DNA from: Homarus americanus
Lineage: Eukaryota; Arthropoda; Malacostraca; Decapoda; Nephropidae
DNA: 64,000 nucleotides
NCBI RefSeq assembly: GCF_018991925.1
Contig: NW_024751782.1
Coordinates: forward strand, 322,965 to 386,964
Reading direction: 5' to 3'
Part shown: piece by piece, positions 31,528-43,111 of the stretch
How the letters are laid out: the number at the start of each line of letters is the position of its first letter
How positions within the stretch are numbered: position 1 is the first letter of the stretch
Translations under genes and position numbers: made by a program
Notes under the pieces: model-generated
What the model was told of the DNA's origin: nothing
Databases searched by the model: none
Seen by the model: only the letters and a program-made list of their open reading frames with translations

Positions 31528-32845
31528 CTCGAGATAGGTCCTAGTTATTCCTGGAAGATGAAATTCCTATGACAAAGAACAAGAGTTACAACATGTCTTT
31601 ATGTCTTGGGTGAAGATAAACAACACGTTCTGAGTCGCCCAAGTCCCGTGTGTATGTCAACTACTGAGCCTGTTGAGGAGGTGAGGGAACACACAGGTGA
31701 ATGGTGAATCTCCTTCAGGTTGTTGTCTTCACCTCTGTACCTGTGTCTTACTATGTAACAGCTCTATGTTATACTGTTATGTCACGGTGTCATAACGAGG
31801 CAGAGATTTATAGCAGAATATGGTTGAAGAGCATTGTACAATTGTATGTCATATATTTATAACATTTTATAGTGCTAAAACATGTAACACACTTTTTGCA
31901 TGTCAGTGAGTCGTAACATGTTCGCGTTTTTACATTTTGTAGAGTAGTAACATGTTACAGGCCTATATATCATGTTATAAGATAATAACGTGTTACAAGG
32001 TAATAATACGTTATATAGTAATAAATTGGTTGAGGCATAACATGTCACAAACGTCAAGTAACACGACGCTGGTCTGCCTGGAACTGTCATGACGATGCCC
32101 ATTAATGTAAAAACTTTGGTAATAACAGTAGTGGCCAGGGGGACTCGGCACCACCTCTCACAACTAATCTACGTCAATGTGTCTGGCCCGAGGCACTGCT
32201 GCCTCACTCCCTACATTAAAGAGAGTCTCCACAGTTACGACTTCTACCTCCTGCTCTTTTTACATCATATATTATATACACAGCGTGACCTTTAATTAAC
32301 TCCGAAAGAAATAAATGTCAGCAGCCATTATCTGACTCGAGTGTGTTTCGTGATACCAACAGCAGTAACTGTAGCAAAAATTGACCAAGATTAGTAACAA
32401 AATTATTGTATCTTACTGATAATCTCTAAACTATTACTCATGAAATCATCAATAATCCCCCACTCAGAATTTTCTTTCACTTTATTGATAATTCGGGATC
32501 ATATAAAAAAACAGGTAATTTAGCCAGCTTGTACTACACCAGTGGCTCGGGATCAGACATATACGCCCTATAATATTTGTATCCTAAATTACGAGACTGG
32601 CGCTACGAGAGACCACGTCCCTCAACCAAGATAAAAACATATACATTGGGTGTTTTTTTTTTCTTACTCTTGTACTTTTATTCGTTTAGTATTCGAGTTA
32701 TTTGTCTTTATACAAGTTATACCAAGATTAATTTTGTAACCCATAACATCCGCCTGGCCTCAGCCCCATAGTGTATAATATGTATTGAGATCAAGTGCAA
32801 GTAATGGGAACCTATTTGTGGAAGTTGTAATATAGCTCCATTGTA
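31528..32845. other. non-coding; degenerate ACATGTTAC-type repeats
   Basis: At 31850-32060 the motif TAACATGTTACA recurs loosely with TAATA spacers, suggesting a decayed short tandem array. The remainder is anonymous. Confidence 0.5.
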
Positions 32846-33725
32846 GAATATATGTTATTCCCTTATAAGATATTCCCTTATAAAATAGCTCTCATTCCCT
32901 TATAAAATGGCTCTCACTTCCTTATAAAATAACCTTCGCTCCCTTATAAAATAGCTCTCACTCTCTTATGAAATAGCTTTCACTCTCTTATATAATAGCT
33001 CTCATTCCCTTATATAATAGCTCTCATTCCCTTATATAATAGCTCTCACTCCCTTATAAAATAGCCTACACTCCCTAATATAATAGCTCCCATTCCCTTA
33101 TAAAATGGCTCCCATTCCCTTATAAAATAACCATCACTTATAAAATATCCTTTACTCCCTTATAAAATAGCCCTCAGTCCCTAATATAATAGCTCTCACT
33201 CCCTTATAGAATAGACTACACTCACTTGTAAAATAGCTCCCATTCCCTTACAAAATAGCCTTTACTCCCTTATAAAATAGCCATCTCTTATAAAATAGCC
33301 TTCAATTACTTATAAAATAGCTTTCATTCCCTTATAAAATAGCCTTCACTCCCCTATACAATAGCCTTCACTCCCCTATACAATAGCCTTCACTCCCTTA
33401 TAAAATAGCCATCACTTATAAAATAGCCTTCACTCCCTTACAAAATAGCTCCCATTCCCTTATAAAATAGCCTTCACTCCCTTATATAATAGCTCTCATT
33501 CCCTTATAAATAGCCTTCACTCCCTTACAAAATAGCTCCCATTCCCTTATAAAATAGCCTTCACTCCCTTATATAATAGCTCTCATTCCCTTATAAAATA
33601 GCCTTCACTCCCTTATATAATAGCTCTCATTCCCTTATAAATAGCCTTCACTCCCTTATAAAATGGTTCTCATTCCCTTATAAATAGCCTTCACTCCCTT
33701 ATATAATAGCTCTCACTTCCTCATG
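32846..33725 (+). repeat. 22-bp satellite, about 40 copies
   Basis: Unit CCCTTATAAAATAG followed by CTCTCATT or CCTTCACT. Variants include TATATAATAG, ACAAAATAG and TATAAATAG. Two monomer types often alternate. From about 33427 a four-monomer block recurs after 87 bp (a missing A makes it 4 x 22 - 1), a higher-order arrangement. The unit contains a TATAAAA-like box, so the array holds dozens of TATA-like hexamers. Confidence 0.92.
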
Positions 33726-34282
33726 AACTAATTCTTGAGTCACTTCCTTTTTAAAGTGAAAAGCGTAAAATCTGTGTAAAAGAAACTCTTAAACGCCTTG
33801 TAGAACAACTTCCATTCCCTTGTAAATAATGAGTCCCAGAGGAGATGTGTGTGTGTGTGTCGTCTAGGAGGGCCTCGGCGGGAACTACTGAAGGAGTCGC
33901 TGCAGCTGTTGGGAGACGCCACTATTTGTTGGTGTTACGCCCCGTGATGATGGATGGTAGGGTGGAGTGGAAGTCAGGGAGTGAGGGAAGGCCTAGGTGA
34001 GGAGTGGGGTGGTGATGAGGCTGGTTAAAAGATGGGGGGGGGAGAGGAGAGGGATGAGAGAAGGGAGTAAAAGAGACAAGGGAAAAAGAGATGGAGGAGA
34101 AAGCCGATGTGAAGTGGTAAGAAGGGAGGAGAGGTGATGAAAGAGCAGGAGAAGAGACGAGATAAGGGAGAAAAAGGAGGAGGCCAAGGTTAGGAGTGGC
34201 CGAGTGGGTAGATTGGATGTCAAGGAGTGAAAGGAGGCCGAGTTGAGGGGGAAGAGAAGGAGGAGGTGAGGGGGGGTAGGAA
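33726..34282. other. non-coding; purine-rich tract
   Basis: From 34000 to 34280 the plus strand is almost all G and A with no regular unit. It ends exactly at the TTCAA tail of LINE D. No gene. Confidence 0.6.
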
Positions 34283-34842
34283 TTTGAATTGAATTGAATT
34301 GAAACAGTTTATTTAACCAGAAAAGCACAGATACAGAGTGGATAATAATAACAATATTAACATGGCTGAACCAGTTGAGAACCTGAGCTCTCTTTTAGGC
34401 ACCTGATATATACTATACATTTATCTCAAGGAAGTATTATGTAACGTTTAGTAATATCTGGAATAGTACAATAGCATGGTGGTAATAAGAACATCTCAGA
34501 ATGTTACCACGGTTATCACTTCAATATTTATTTATTTTATTTATTTGTTTTTTTTTATATTATAAGTATATACATAAATTACAGTGGAATTGAAAAACAT
34601 AAGTATAATGGGGGAGCAGTATAACATGGGTTGTACAGTATTAAGTTTGAACAAGAGGACAGAGCTGTCAAGATTATGTCTAGTTGGCAAATATGTTTAA
34701 TGCAATGGTAATTTCTTATCTATTTACATGAAAATTTCCGATAAAACGGTTCTGATGGTACAATAAAAGCAGGTACTGTAAATATAGTAGGTATTACAAG
34801 AAATATTAATACTTAGACAATAGATATTTTTTAAGATATGAT

Positions 34843-36477
34843 TTAAAGGAAGGGAGCGTAGTCTTTGCTCTGATGGGTGGGGTTAAGTTGTTCCACACCT
34901 TCACACCATGATATTTTATGGAGGTCTGGGACTGAGAGGATTGTGTTTTTGAAGAGCCAGAGGCCCCTCCATAGTGTGTGACAGTGTATCAGGTGTTGGT
35001 AAACAAAATCATGATAGATTTCTTTCATTGCTGTGAGAGTGAGTGACTGTCGAGTGTGATACATGATACTGCACTGTTTATTGACTTTACTGTGAATGGC
35101 TTGTATGTGGTTTCTCCAGTTAAGTTTCTCATCAACAATAACTCCGAGGAATTTAGTATTTTGTTCGAGTTTGAGGACTGTATTACCAAGGTACAGGGGG
35201 TCCAAGTCTGGGGGTAAGTTTTTCCTAATGTGAAAGATCATGTAGTGGGTTTTCTCAAGGTTTAAGGTCAGTTTATTACGTATTACCCAGGTCCTGACTT
35301 TAGTCAATTCAGTGTTCATAGTTCTCATAAAGGAATGGAGGTCTGAGTTGCTAGCATAGAGATTACTATCGTCTGCAAATATGTTGTATTTTATGAGTGT
35401 GCTGGCGTGGACTATGTCGTTTATGTACAACAAAAACATTACTGGACCGAGAATGGAACCTTGGGGGACGCCATACAAGATTGGCGAGGAGTCAGATTGG
35501 TGATTATTATAACAGACATACTGCATCCTGTTGGACAGATATGAGATAAACCAATTGTGGGACAGGCCCCTAACGCCGTAATGTTCAAGCTTTGAAAGGA
35601 GGATGGTATGGTCAACAGTATCGAAGGCTTTAGAGAGAGGTCCAAGAATATACCGACTGTGAACTGACTGTCATCAAAGGAATTTGAGATGTTATTAGTA
35701 AAGGATAGCAGAGCACTCTCAGTTGGCCTTGCAGCTATAAATCCAAACTGGGAGTCTGTAAAGATGTCATTGGCATTGCAGAAGGAATTTAGTCTACTAC
35801 ATGCTAGCTTCTCCAGTATCTTACTCAAGGCTGGGAGGACGGATATGGGGCGGCAATTCTTGAAGAGACCTTTGTCCCTAGATTTTTTATATGCTGGGTG
35901 AACTTTAGCAATTTTCAGTTGATCCGGAAAGACACCACTAGTGAAGGAGGAGTTACAAATGTGTAGGAGAACAGGTAGTAATAAGTGGGCTACTTTCTTA
36001 TTGGTGCTCATTGGTATATTGTCTTCACCTGCTGCTGCATCTTTGGACATTTTTATGATGACCAGTAATTCATCTGCTGTGAAGGGATAAGAGCAGCTCG
36101 TTTTGCTGTCTGTTTTGCAGGTAGGCTCTAAATTCCTCATGGTTATAAGGGATGCTCTCTGCAAGATTTTTGCCAACATTAATAAAATATTCATTGAAGT
36201 GGTTGGCAATGAGGGAGGGTTCCGTTGCAACTGAATCATTTATAATAAGAGCTGAGTGGGGGGCCGAAGGCTGAGTGTTCCTGTTCTGAATAGAATTTAT
36301 GACATTCCAGATTTTCTTACCGTCGCCTGATGCTGACTGGAGCTTATTTGTATGATAGCTACGTCTGGCATTTCTAGCTGCTTGAGTTACTCTATTTCTG
36401 ATACTTCGGTAAGCATCACCGAAAGATGTGGGTCTTTTTGCAAATTTCCTTTGGGGTTGGTGTTTTTCTTTTATCAT
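34843..36477 (-). pseudogene. LINE D reverse transcriptase, one central frameshift
   Basis: The upstream frame covers the linker (RNRVTQAARNARRSYHTNKL) and RT fingers ([41 protein letters not shown]). An apparent two-base CT insertion at about 35640 breaks the SKAFDTVDH motif. The downstream frame (35526-34843) carries [20 protein letters not shown] (residues 19-38) and IFADDSNLY with FADD at 50-53, then a thumb region to a stop at 34843. All RT catalytic aspartates are encoded. Only the frameshift separates them. Confidence 0.9.
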
Positions 36478-36481
36478 TATC

Positions 36482-37388
36482 TTAATTTCTCTTGTGAATA
36501 TAGGGTTTGGAAATGGATACAGTTTTCACTGACTTATTATTGAGCGGGAAACATTTATCAAAGCAAGCATTGAAGATGAAAGAGAAGTTGCAGCTGTTCA
36601 CGTTAGGGTTGTCGGAGGCATAGACAGGATCCCAGTTAGCATTCATTAGGTTGTTTTCAAAAAGGAGCATGTTGTCAGTGCAGTAGTCTCTGTATTGTAT
36701 TGAGACTCTACTAGACCTGTCAGGTCTTGTGGCTGTTTTATACATGGCAAAAACAGGGAAGTGATCTGAGATATTGTTATAAATAATTCCGCTTGCAAGA
36801 TTGTTAGGAGTGTTGTTAGTCCAGATATGATCTATCACAGTGGCAGAGGTGGCAGTTACTCTAGTAGGTTTGGTTATTGTGTCGAAGAAGAGGATAAAAT
36901 GACAGGTAGCAAGAAGGTCTAATACTGAGGTGTTGGTTTCTGATTTTAATAGATCAAGGTAGAAATCTCCTATAATATACCAACGTTTCCTCCCTGATCT
37001 TGTGATAGAGATAAGCTCCGAAAATTTATCAAGAATTTTTTTTACATTAGTGTGGGGTCTTCTGAGGATTACTCCTACGAGGATATTTCGAGTGTCGTTA
37101 AGTAATTCAGTGAAAACACTCTCCATGTACTCCTCCTGAACCTTTGAATCATCTCTTACAGAAGTGTTATACTTGATATCAACATATAGGGCGACACCAC
37201 CACTGTGTCGTGACGTGTTGACGCAGTGTCTTATTATAATTAGGAATGTTATACAAATGTTCAATATCGTTAGTGAGTTTGGTCTCACAGAACCCAAGTA
37301 CATCAAATTTGTGGGCATTAGAAGATAAACACTGATCTAAAAAAGTATCTAGATGAAGGGGAATACTGCTGATGTTATGGCTGATCAA
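36482..37388 (-). pseudogene. LINE D AP endonuclease domain
   Basis: The first part (37388-37179) reads FDVLGFCETKLTNDIEHLYN, holding the catalytic E of the ETKL motif. After a frameshift the second part (37318-36482) shows HSGGVALYV (residues 38-46), IGDFYLDLLK (116-125; the usual N of GDFN is replaced by Y), TVIDHIWTN (about 160-168) and SDHFPVF (184-190) with the terminal D-H pair. The N-to-Y change removes a catalytic residue, so this copy would be endonuclease-defective even without the frameshift. Confidence 0.88.
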
Positions 37389-37789
37389 GGAGAAGGAATG
37401 AGGTCGTAGAAGACTAGAAAGAACTCGGGAAAGTCAGGAAAGTAATAGTTACAGTTGGGGTTGGTGTAACCCAGAGAGTTTTGTTGAAAGGCATCAGGAT
37501 CGATATGAGGGAGTATTGTGTCGACACCATGGGTAAAGGGGGTGTAACACATACGATCTAGCACATCTAAGGGAATGACACTAGCATCATCATTGTGGGA
37601 ACATTGATACTGATTAAGGAACAGTAAAAACTCAGAGTCACTCTATGAAAGTTATAATAATGGGGACGTACTCACAAGTGCTACAACCAACAGAATTAAG
37701 ATGACTGTTACTGTTGAGGGTGATTCCCAGATTGAATGGGAGGTGCGTCTGTCACTCGGTTTTGAGGGTTGCTGGTTTACACCACAGAG

Positions 37790-38250
37790 GGTAGACGTGT
37801 AGGGAAGGAGGATAGGTGAGGGGGAGGGGAAGGAGAGGAGGTGAGTGGGAGAAAAGGAGAGGAAGTGAGTGGGAGGAAAAGGAGAGGAGGTGAGAGGGAG
37901 AGTAGAGGAGGTGAGTAGTAGGAGGAGGAGAGGAGGAGGTGAGAGGAGAAATTGAGGAGGAGAAAAGAGGGAATGAGGTCAACTACTGAGGGTGCCATGG
38001 GCTGCTGAAGAGCGAGAGGGGTCACACACACACACACAAACTGAGGGGAGGAGGTGATGGTGGTGAGGGAGAAAGGTGGGGGGGGGGTAAAGATTGGAAG
38101 GGAGGGGAGAAACAAAGGGAAATAAAAGGTGCAAACGCGAATGAAAGGCAGAGTAAGAGGAGAGGGAAGGAATGAAAGAGAGATTTGGGTGAGGAGGGAG
38201 GATTGAGGGAGAGAGGGAAGAAGAGGAGAGAGGGGAGATAATGGATGTTA
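37790..38250 (+). repeat. purine-rich GGAGG/GAGGTGAG tract
   Basis: G/A-rich plus strand with loose GAGGTGAGTGGGAG units of 20-25 bp, interrupted at 37981-38045 by a unique stretch with a short (CA)n. Minus-strand serine/leucine/proline frames here are compositional. Confidence 0.75.
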
Positions 38251-38939
38251 ATATTGTTAGTGAAATTGATAGATTAAGAGAATGTCGTAGAAAATATATA
38301 ATGAAAGAATAATTATAGACAGACAGAAAACAACAACGTAGGAAAGTTTTAACCAAATAAAAAAAAAATCTGATAGAGAATGAAAAGTTAAAAAAAAAAA
38401 AAGAGAAACGAGAGAAGATTTATTTGGATAATTAATAAACAAAAAGATAACAAAAACCGGAACAAAGCTGCAAAAAAAATGAGAAACAAAAGAAAATTAC
38501 AATAGAAACGGAATAGTATAATGGAAAATTGAGGACGGGATTTAAAACAGTAAGAACAAAAACTAATATCGTTTATAAGACAAACCGAAAAAATAAGCAA
38601 AGAATAGTCATAAGAAACATTATACTACTACTAATACTAATACTGTACTACCACCACCAATAGCCACACCTAACCACCATTTTACCACCTTAATATTAAA
38701 TATACTATTACTAAAACATCAACAACTATTACTACTATTATCACTACTACTAACAACAGCTGTGGGCAGAACCTATATACCACGCCTCGACTCCGACACA
38801 GACTAATTCGCTAGAAAATTAAAGATTGTTCCAGTATCCGTGGGACCCTAATTGAATCACCATTCCCGGTTCCCACTGCTCCTCTTCCTAGAATTATGAC
38901 TTTTACCCAACATCTGATGCTGTTTGATGTGAGGGGACG
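38251..38939. other. non-coding, A-rich then ACT-rich
   Basis: A-rich at 38260-38610 and a degenerate TACTACTAATA/CCACCA microsatellite at 38620-38760. No gene. Confidence 0.6.
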
Positions 38940-39780
38940 GTGAGAGATGGGGAGGAGGAGAGGAAGGGATTAGAAGGGATATTTGGGTAGTGGGAGGGAA
39001 ATATTTTTTAAGGTTAAAGAGATGAGGTGGAAAGATTGGGAGGAGGGGAGATGAGATAGGAAAAGGAGGAGGGGTGAGGAGAAATGGAGAGTAGGAGGCG
39101 TGAAGAGAGGTGGGATAGGAAGAGGAGGAGGAGGATAATTAGGAAGAGGGGTGAAGAAAGAGGAACAGTAGGAGGCGTGAGGAGAGATGGGATAGAAAGA
39201 AGAGGAGGAGGGATGAGGAGAAATGGAGAGTAGGAGGCGTGAGGAGAGGTGGAGAGTAGGAGGCGTGAGGAGACGTGGGATAGAAAGAAGAGGAGGAGGG
39301 GTGAGAAGGATAAGTGGAAAAGGGAGAGGATGAGGAAGAGAGGTTAAAATGGATGGGAGGGGGAGGATAAAGTGAGAGGGTGAGGAGGAATTGAAGGGGG
39401 AGAAGAGAGGAATAGATAAGGTAATAGAAAGAGGAGAAATGATAGGGAATATGGATGAAAAAAGAGGTGATGGTAATTGATAAATAAGATAAGTAGGTGA
39501 AAAGATATTGGGAAGAGGAGGAGGAGGGGGATGATGGACTGAAGGAGGTGGAGAAACAAGAGGTAGAAAAGGTGGGGAATGATAGAGAGGAAGACTAGGA
39601 AGAGAGACATATAATAGGAGGTAGAGGTAGATGATGGGATGGAGGAATATGAAGAAGAGATAGATGGGAAGCAAAGGTGGGAGGGAGAGGAACAGAAAAG
39701 AGGGAGCCAGAAGAGGAATGGGTAGGAAAAGGGGATGGGAGGAGAGAGAGAGAGAGTTAGTGTGGGAAGGGTGTTGGGAT
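38940..39780 (+). repeat. purine-rich tract with 50-70 bp imperfect repeats
   Basis: Plus strand almost wholly G and A. At 39065-39310 a unit containing GAGAAATGGAGAGTAGGAGG and a GGGATAGAAAGAAGAGGAGG block is repeated several times with variable spacing. Minus-strand leucine/proline/serine-rich frames of 150-234 codons (38970-39808) come from this composition and match no protein. Confidence 0.8.
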
Positions 39781-39887
39781 AGAAGATAGCGAGGGGAAGG
39801 GCAGACAAGTATTTGATGTTATTCTTGACTTTGTTTTTCTTATTTCATATTTTCGTCTCATGTGCATACAGTATTTACGGTAAATAC

Positions 39888-39968
39888 ACAAGTTCATCGA
39901 AAAATAATACCCAGATTTTAAATAATTACATATATATAAATCTGGGTATTCTTTTCCGATGACTCGTG
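39888..39968. repeat. inverted repeat (hairpin), about 30-bp arms
   Basis: Left arm 39888-39919 and right arm 39937-39968 are near reverse complements, including AATACCCAGATTT against AAATCTGGGTATT, with one or two mismatches in the outer halves. The loop is about 17 bases. It could be a terminal structure of a mobile element like the one at 63253-63366, but I see no sequence identity between them. Confidence 0.75.
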
Positions 39969-41368
39969 TATATAACTCAAGAAAATCAGTGACCTGCTGA
40001 TGAAGTGTCCAGTAATCCCCAAAACGAGTACAAGTGACCTGCTCATCATTTTCTTTCACATAATTTCTCTAACTGTTGGTAGAATGTTCTCCTTTGGTAA
40101 TTCCATAACCACAGCAAGGTTTCATGATCTCCAAGTCACTGGTTTTCTCCTGCCGATGTATACAGCCCTTGCAGCATAACACATCACCAGTACGTCTGTC
40201 CTCATGAATAAACCATTGGTCTCTCTCTCACACACACACCGTTGCTTCATCTCATCCTTCCTCTTCATTGGTCTCTCCATGCTTCTCCTCCTTCTCTTTC
40301 TTACCTCACTTTAAAATCGTTTATTTTATCAATCTCTTGTCTCCCCTGCTCTCGAAATATTCACACCACCTTAGGAGACACTGAACAACCTTTCATTCGG
40401 TCTTTCTTTCACTTCCAAATCTTCTCAATATTCCGTCTTTCGTATCAGTACTTCCTATTTACTCTACATATTACACACGAGCTCAGTGTTTGTATAAGAT
40501 AATGACTGACTGCGGTCCGGGGCAGCAGCAGCAGGAGGTCATGAGAGCCATGCGGGTAATCACCAGATAAGGGTCATATACTACGCTTCAGGTGTTCATC
40601 ACTGTGGTCTATATAGATTAACTTAACTTTATTTCCCAGATGTATTGCAGTAATTGTGTTTTTATAGTAATTATATCCTAACAACGATCATTGCAGATAG
40701 ACCAGGACTTTTTCGTATGTAATATTGATGAATTTATATGGAATATGATCTATGAATACTGGACACTGGAAAAATAATGAAAAGAATCACACTTGAATTT
40801 ACCGCGAGAGCTCACGATCATTAAGTGTATGTATATATATATCAAAGGCTGTATTGTTGCAGACACTGATCACAGGTGAAATATTGACTGACTGATGAGG
40901 TCCAGCCCGCAGCGAGTGCAGGTTTATCACACGTGTTATTTGTATAATGGTTTTCACTATTAATAGGATACAACAATATAATCTTGCATGATTGATATAT
41001 TACTTGTGAGTACTTTATTAAAATGGTACTAAGTATAACCTAACCATCAATAGTATTTTCACATTGTAGCACTCGAGTATTTGTTACTGCCATTGTTCAG
41101 TGTTTACAGCAGCTGATGATGGAGACAATAAGGTTGGAAACTTATTGAAATAAAGATGTTTGCTCAGGCGCCGCTCTTACTCTTGTTATATAAATAATGT
41201 TCTGAACGACTTACCATTATCTCAAGAGAAACAGTACTTCAAGATGTTCGAATTACACCACCACTTTCTCAACACCAATAAGAACCATGACTTGTTATCT
41301 GATCATATAAACCAAACCTAGATTAAAAAAATAAAGACGTTTTAGGGAGAAATAAAGTATAGCTGGGA

Positions 41369-41369
<1 letters not shown>
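39969..41369. other. non-coding, nothing recognised
   Basis: Two near-identical AGTGACCTGCTNATCA-type motifs 50 bp apart (39988 and 40032). A pyrimidine-rich patch lies at 40215-40440. A sequence ending in AATAAAGATGTTTGCTCAG at 41152 may be the 3' end of an unidentified retroelement. Confidence 0.45.

Positions 41370-41427
<58 letters not shown>
41370..41427 (+). repeat. (TTA)n microsatellite
   Basis: 58 bp of perfect TTA/ATT units. Confidence 0.95.
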
Positions 41428-42906
41428 ACTACCCGTATCACTAGAGAAGTAAAGTAATGTTGTCTGTCTTTTCTTAAGCCCCCATTACAGCTCATATTCA
41501 CAATAATCAATGACATTATTTTATCATCAAACTTTGTACATTATTTAAGGAATAATAAAGACAACAGCAACCGATAAGTCATGCTTTTTTGATAACGTGA
41601 AAAACGACTGAATCTGGTCATTTTATTTTTGCTATTGAAGAGTTTTACTCCAATGTCGCTTTACTTCACAGAAACCACGGCGGAGTTTTTCGTCGAATAC
41701 GGTTGGATGATAATTACAACAACTCATATTAAATGCTTACATAGGAGATTGTTACTGGTCAATTCTTTAATGCATTTTTCCCCACTCGCAAATTCATAGT
41801 AGTAGGAGTAGTAGCTGACTATGGAGGCAACTGAATGCCACATAGATCTGCTGCTTAACCAACTCAACACAGCTAAGGTAACTAATTTTGTATTGGGATA
41901 TTTAATATTAAGATAATAAAATAAGGCGAAGGTGTGGCTATTGGGGGAAGCTGGAGGCCACGTTTAAAAAAATACTTGTAGTAGTAGTAGTAGAAACTGT
42001 AGTAGTAGAAACCGCAGTAGTAGTTACTTTAATGCTATGGAACTTACTGTTTATTCAATGTTTTCGTGTATTGACTATCATCTGTGAAAGGTGTTTAGCC
42101 GAGTGCATATGTTGTTATTTAAACGTATTAGCAGGTGCTTCAATACGAGAATAAGGGTGGGCTAGTGTGTGTGTGGGGGGGGGGGCATTAGTGAGTCAAG
42201 TTTAAGAGTTTGTGTACATGTCTGTGCATATTGTGCGTTGCATGACTTCATTACGATTGATACCAGGGGTTGATTCTAAACACACACACACACACACACA
42301 CATTGAGGAAGCGGTTTGCCTCTCCACATCTTCTCCGCTATAAATTCCCTCCTAGACATCAGTTGGAACACTGCTCGACCGCTTTCTGGCATCTTCTTGA
42401 ATTATACATATTTTTAGTGAGTTGAAATATATCAAATTTATCGATTATAAACTTAAATTGAGAAATATACAGCCTCTCAAGACAATCATGAACGTCTTTT
42501 TTTCTACAAATTTTCACGCACCGTTAAATGCTAGAAAACGTAAGAATCTGCGCCAAAAGCGAATCCTCTCAAGCTTTTACGATAACGTGTGAAGAAAGTC
42601 ATTATCCGGAAGGGCAAAACTGCCGCCCTTATAAAGTAAACTCCAACGCCGACACTGTCTCTAAAAACGGGGGCTTTTGACTCAAGATAAAAGATGGTGG
42701 GTAAAGTGGAAGAATCTTTTGAGCCACGAATAGGAAGGCAAAATATACCACTTGTAACGTTAACTACACAGAAAACGACGAGTGTATTTTTTTCTTCTCC
42801 TCACTGAAGAGAAGGCTCATTAGACCAGAGATTTTATAAAAGAGTGAAGCAGCTATCATAAGTGTGTCGAGTTTTTTTTTTTTTAGTTGGTGGAGCACTG
42901 TTGAGA
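41428..42906. other. non-coding with short microsatellites
   Basis: GTA/AGT triplets at 41976-42022, a G run at 42173-42184 and (CA)n at 42278-42301. No gene recognised. Confidence 0.55.
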
Positions 42907-43090
42907 TGAATGTTCAGTGCGTAAGCTCAGGAAGTGCTGAGTGTGTGAGTTCATGAAGTGTTGGATGTGTGAGCTCCGGAAGTGTTCAGTGTATGAATTC
43001 GGGAAGTGTTCAGTGTATAAGCTTAGAAAGTGTTGAGTGTGTGAGTTCATGAAGTGTTGAATGTGTGAGCTCAAGAAGTGTTCAGTGCAG
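42907..43090. repeat. 24-bp tandem repeat, about 7.5 copies
   Basis: Unit AAGTGTTGAGTGTGTGAGTT plus four bases (CATG, CCGG, CGGG or CAAG). Because 24 is a multiple of three, the minus strand stays open (42883-43158) with an 8-residue SSHTQHF(L/M)-type period. I read it as a minisatellite. It abuts the 3' terminus of LINE E copy 2. Confidence 0.88.
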
Positions 43091-43111
43091 CTTAGGATAT
43101 GATCAGTGGTT

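Larger units (their letters stand above)
34283..37700 (-). mobile_element. LINE D: near full-length APE-type non-LTR retrotransposon, about 3.4 kb
   Basis: The most complete element here. On the minus strand there is an N-terminal region at about 37650-37390 (LDVLDRMCYTPFTHGVDTIL readable), an endonuclease at 37388-36482, a linker at 36477-36070, a reverse transcriptase at 36239-34843, and a 3' UTR of about 550 bp ending in TTCAA pentamer repeats at 34304-34284. A short 3' tandem tail in place of poly(A) is common in CR1/L2-type LINEs. About four small frameshifts interrupt the ORF (near 37410, 37230, 36510 and 35640). No internal stop was seen inside the large frames, so this looks like a fairly recent insertion. 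Confidence 0.9.

Noticed and set aside
38970..39808. Two overlapping 154- and 234-codon minus ORFs rich in Pro/Ser/Leu
   Set aside because: Complement of a purine tract; overlapping in two frames and without any motif.
39985..40050. Hammerhead-like CTGATGA followed by AAAACGAG
   Set aside because: The CUGAUGA core is present but there is no GAAA after a pairable stem II and no stem I partner.
41107..41160. CTGATGATGG...GGAAAC with AATAAA
   Set aside because: Resembles a ribozyme core plus poly(A) signal, but stem II does not form and there is no cleavage-site triplet in place; likely a retroelement 3' end.
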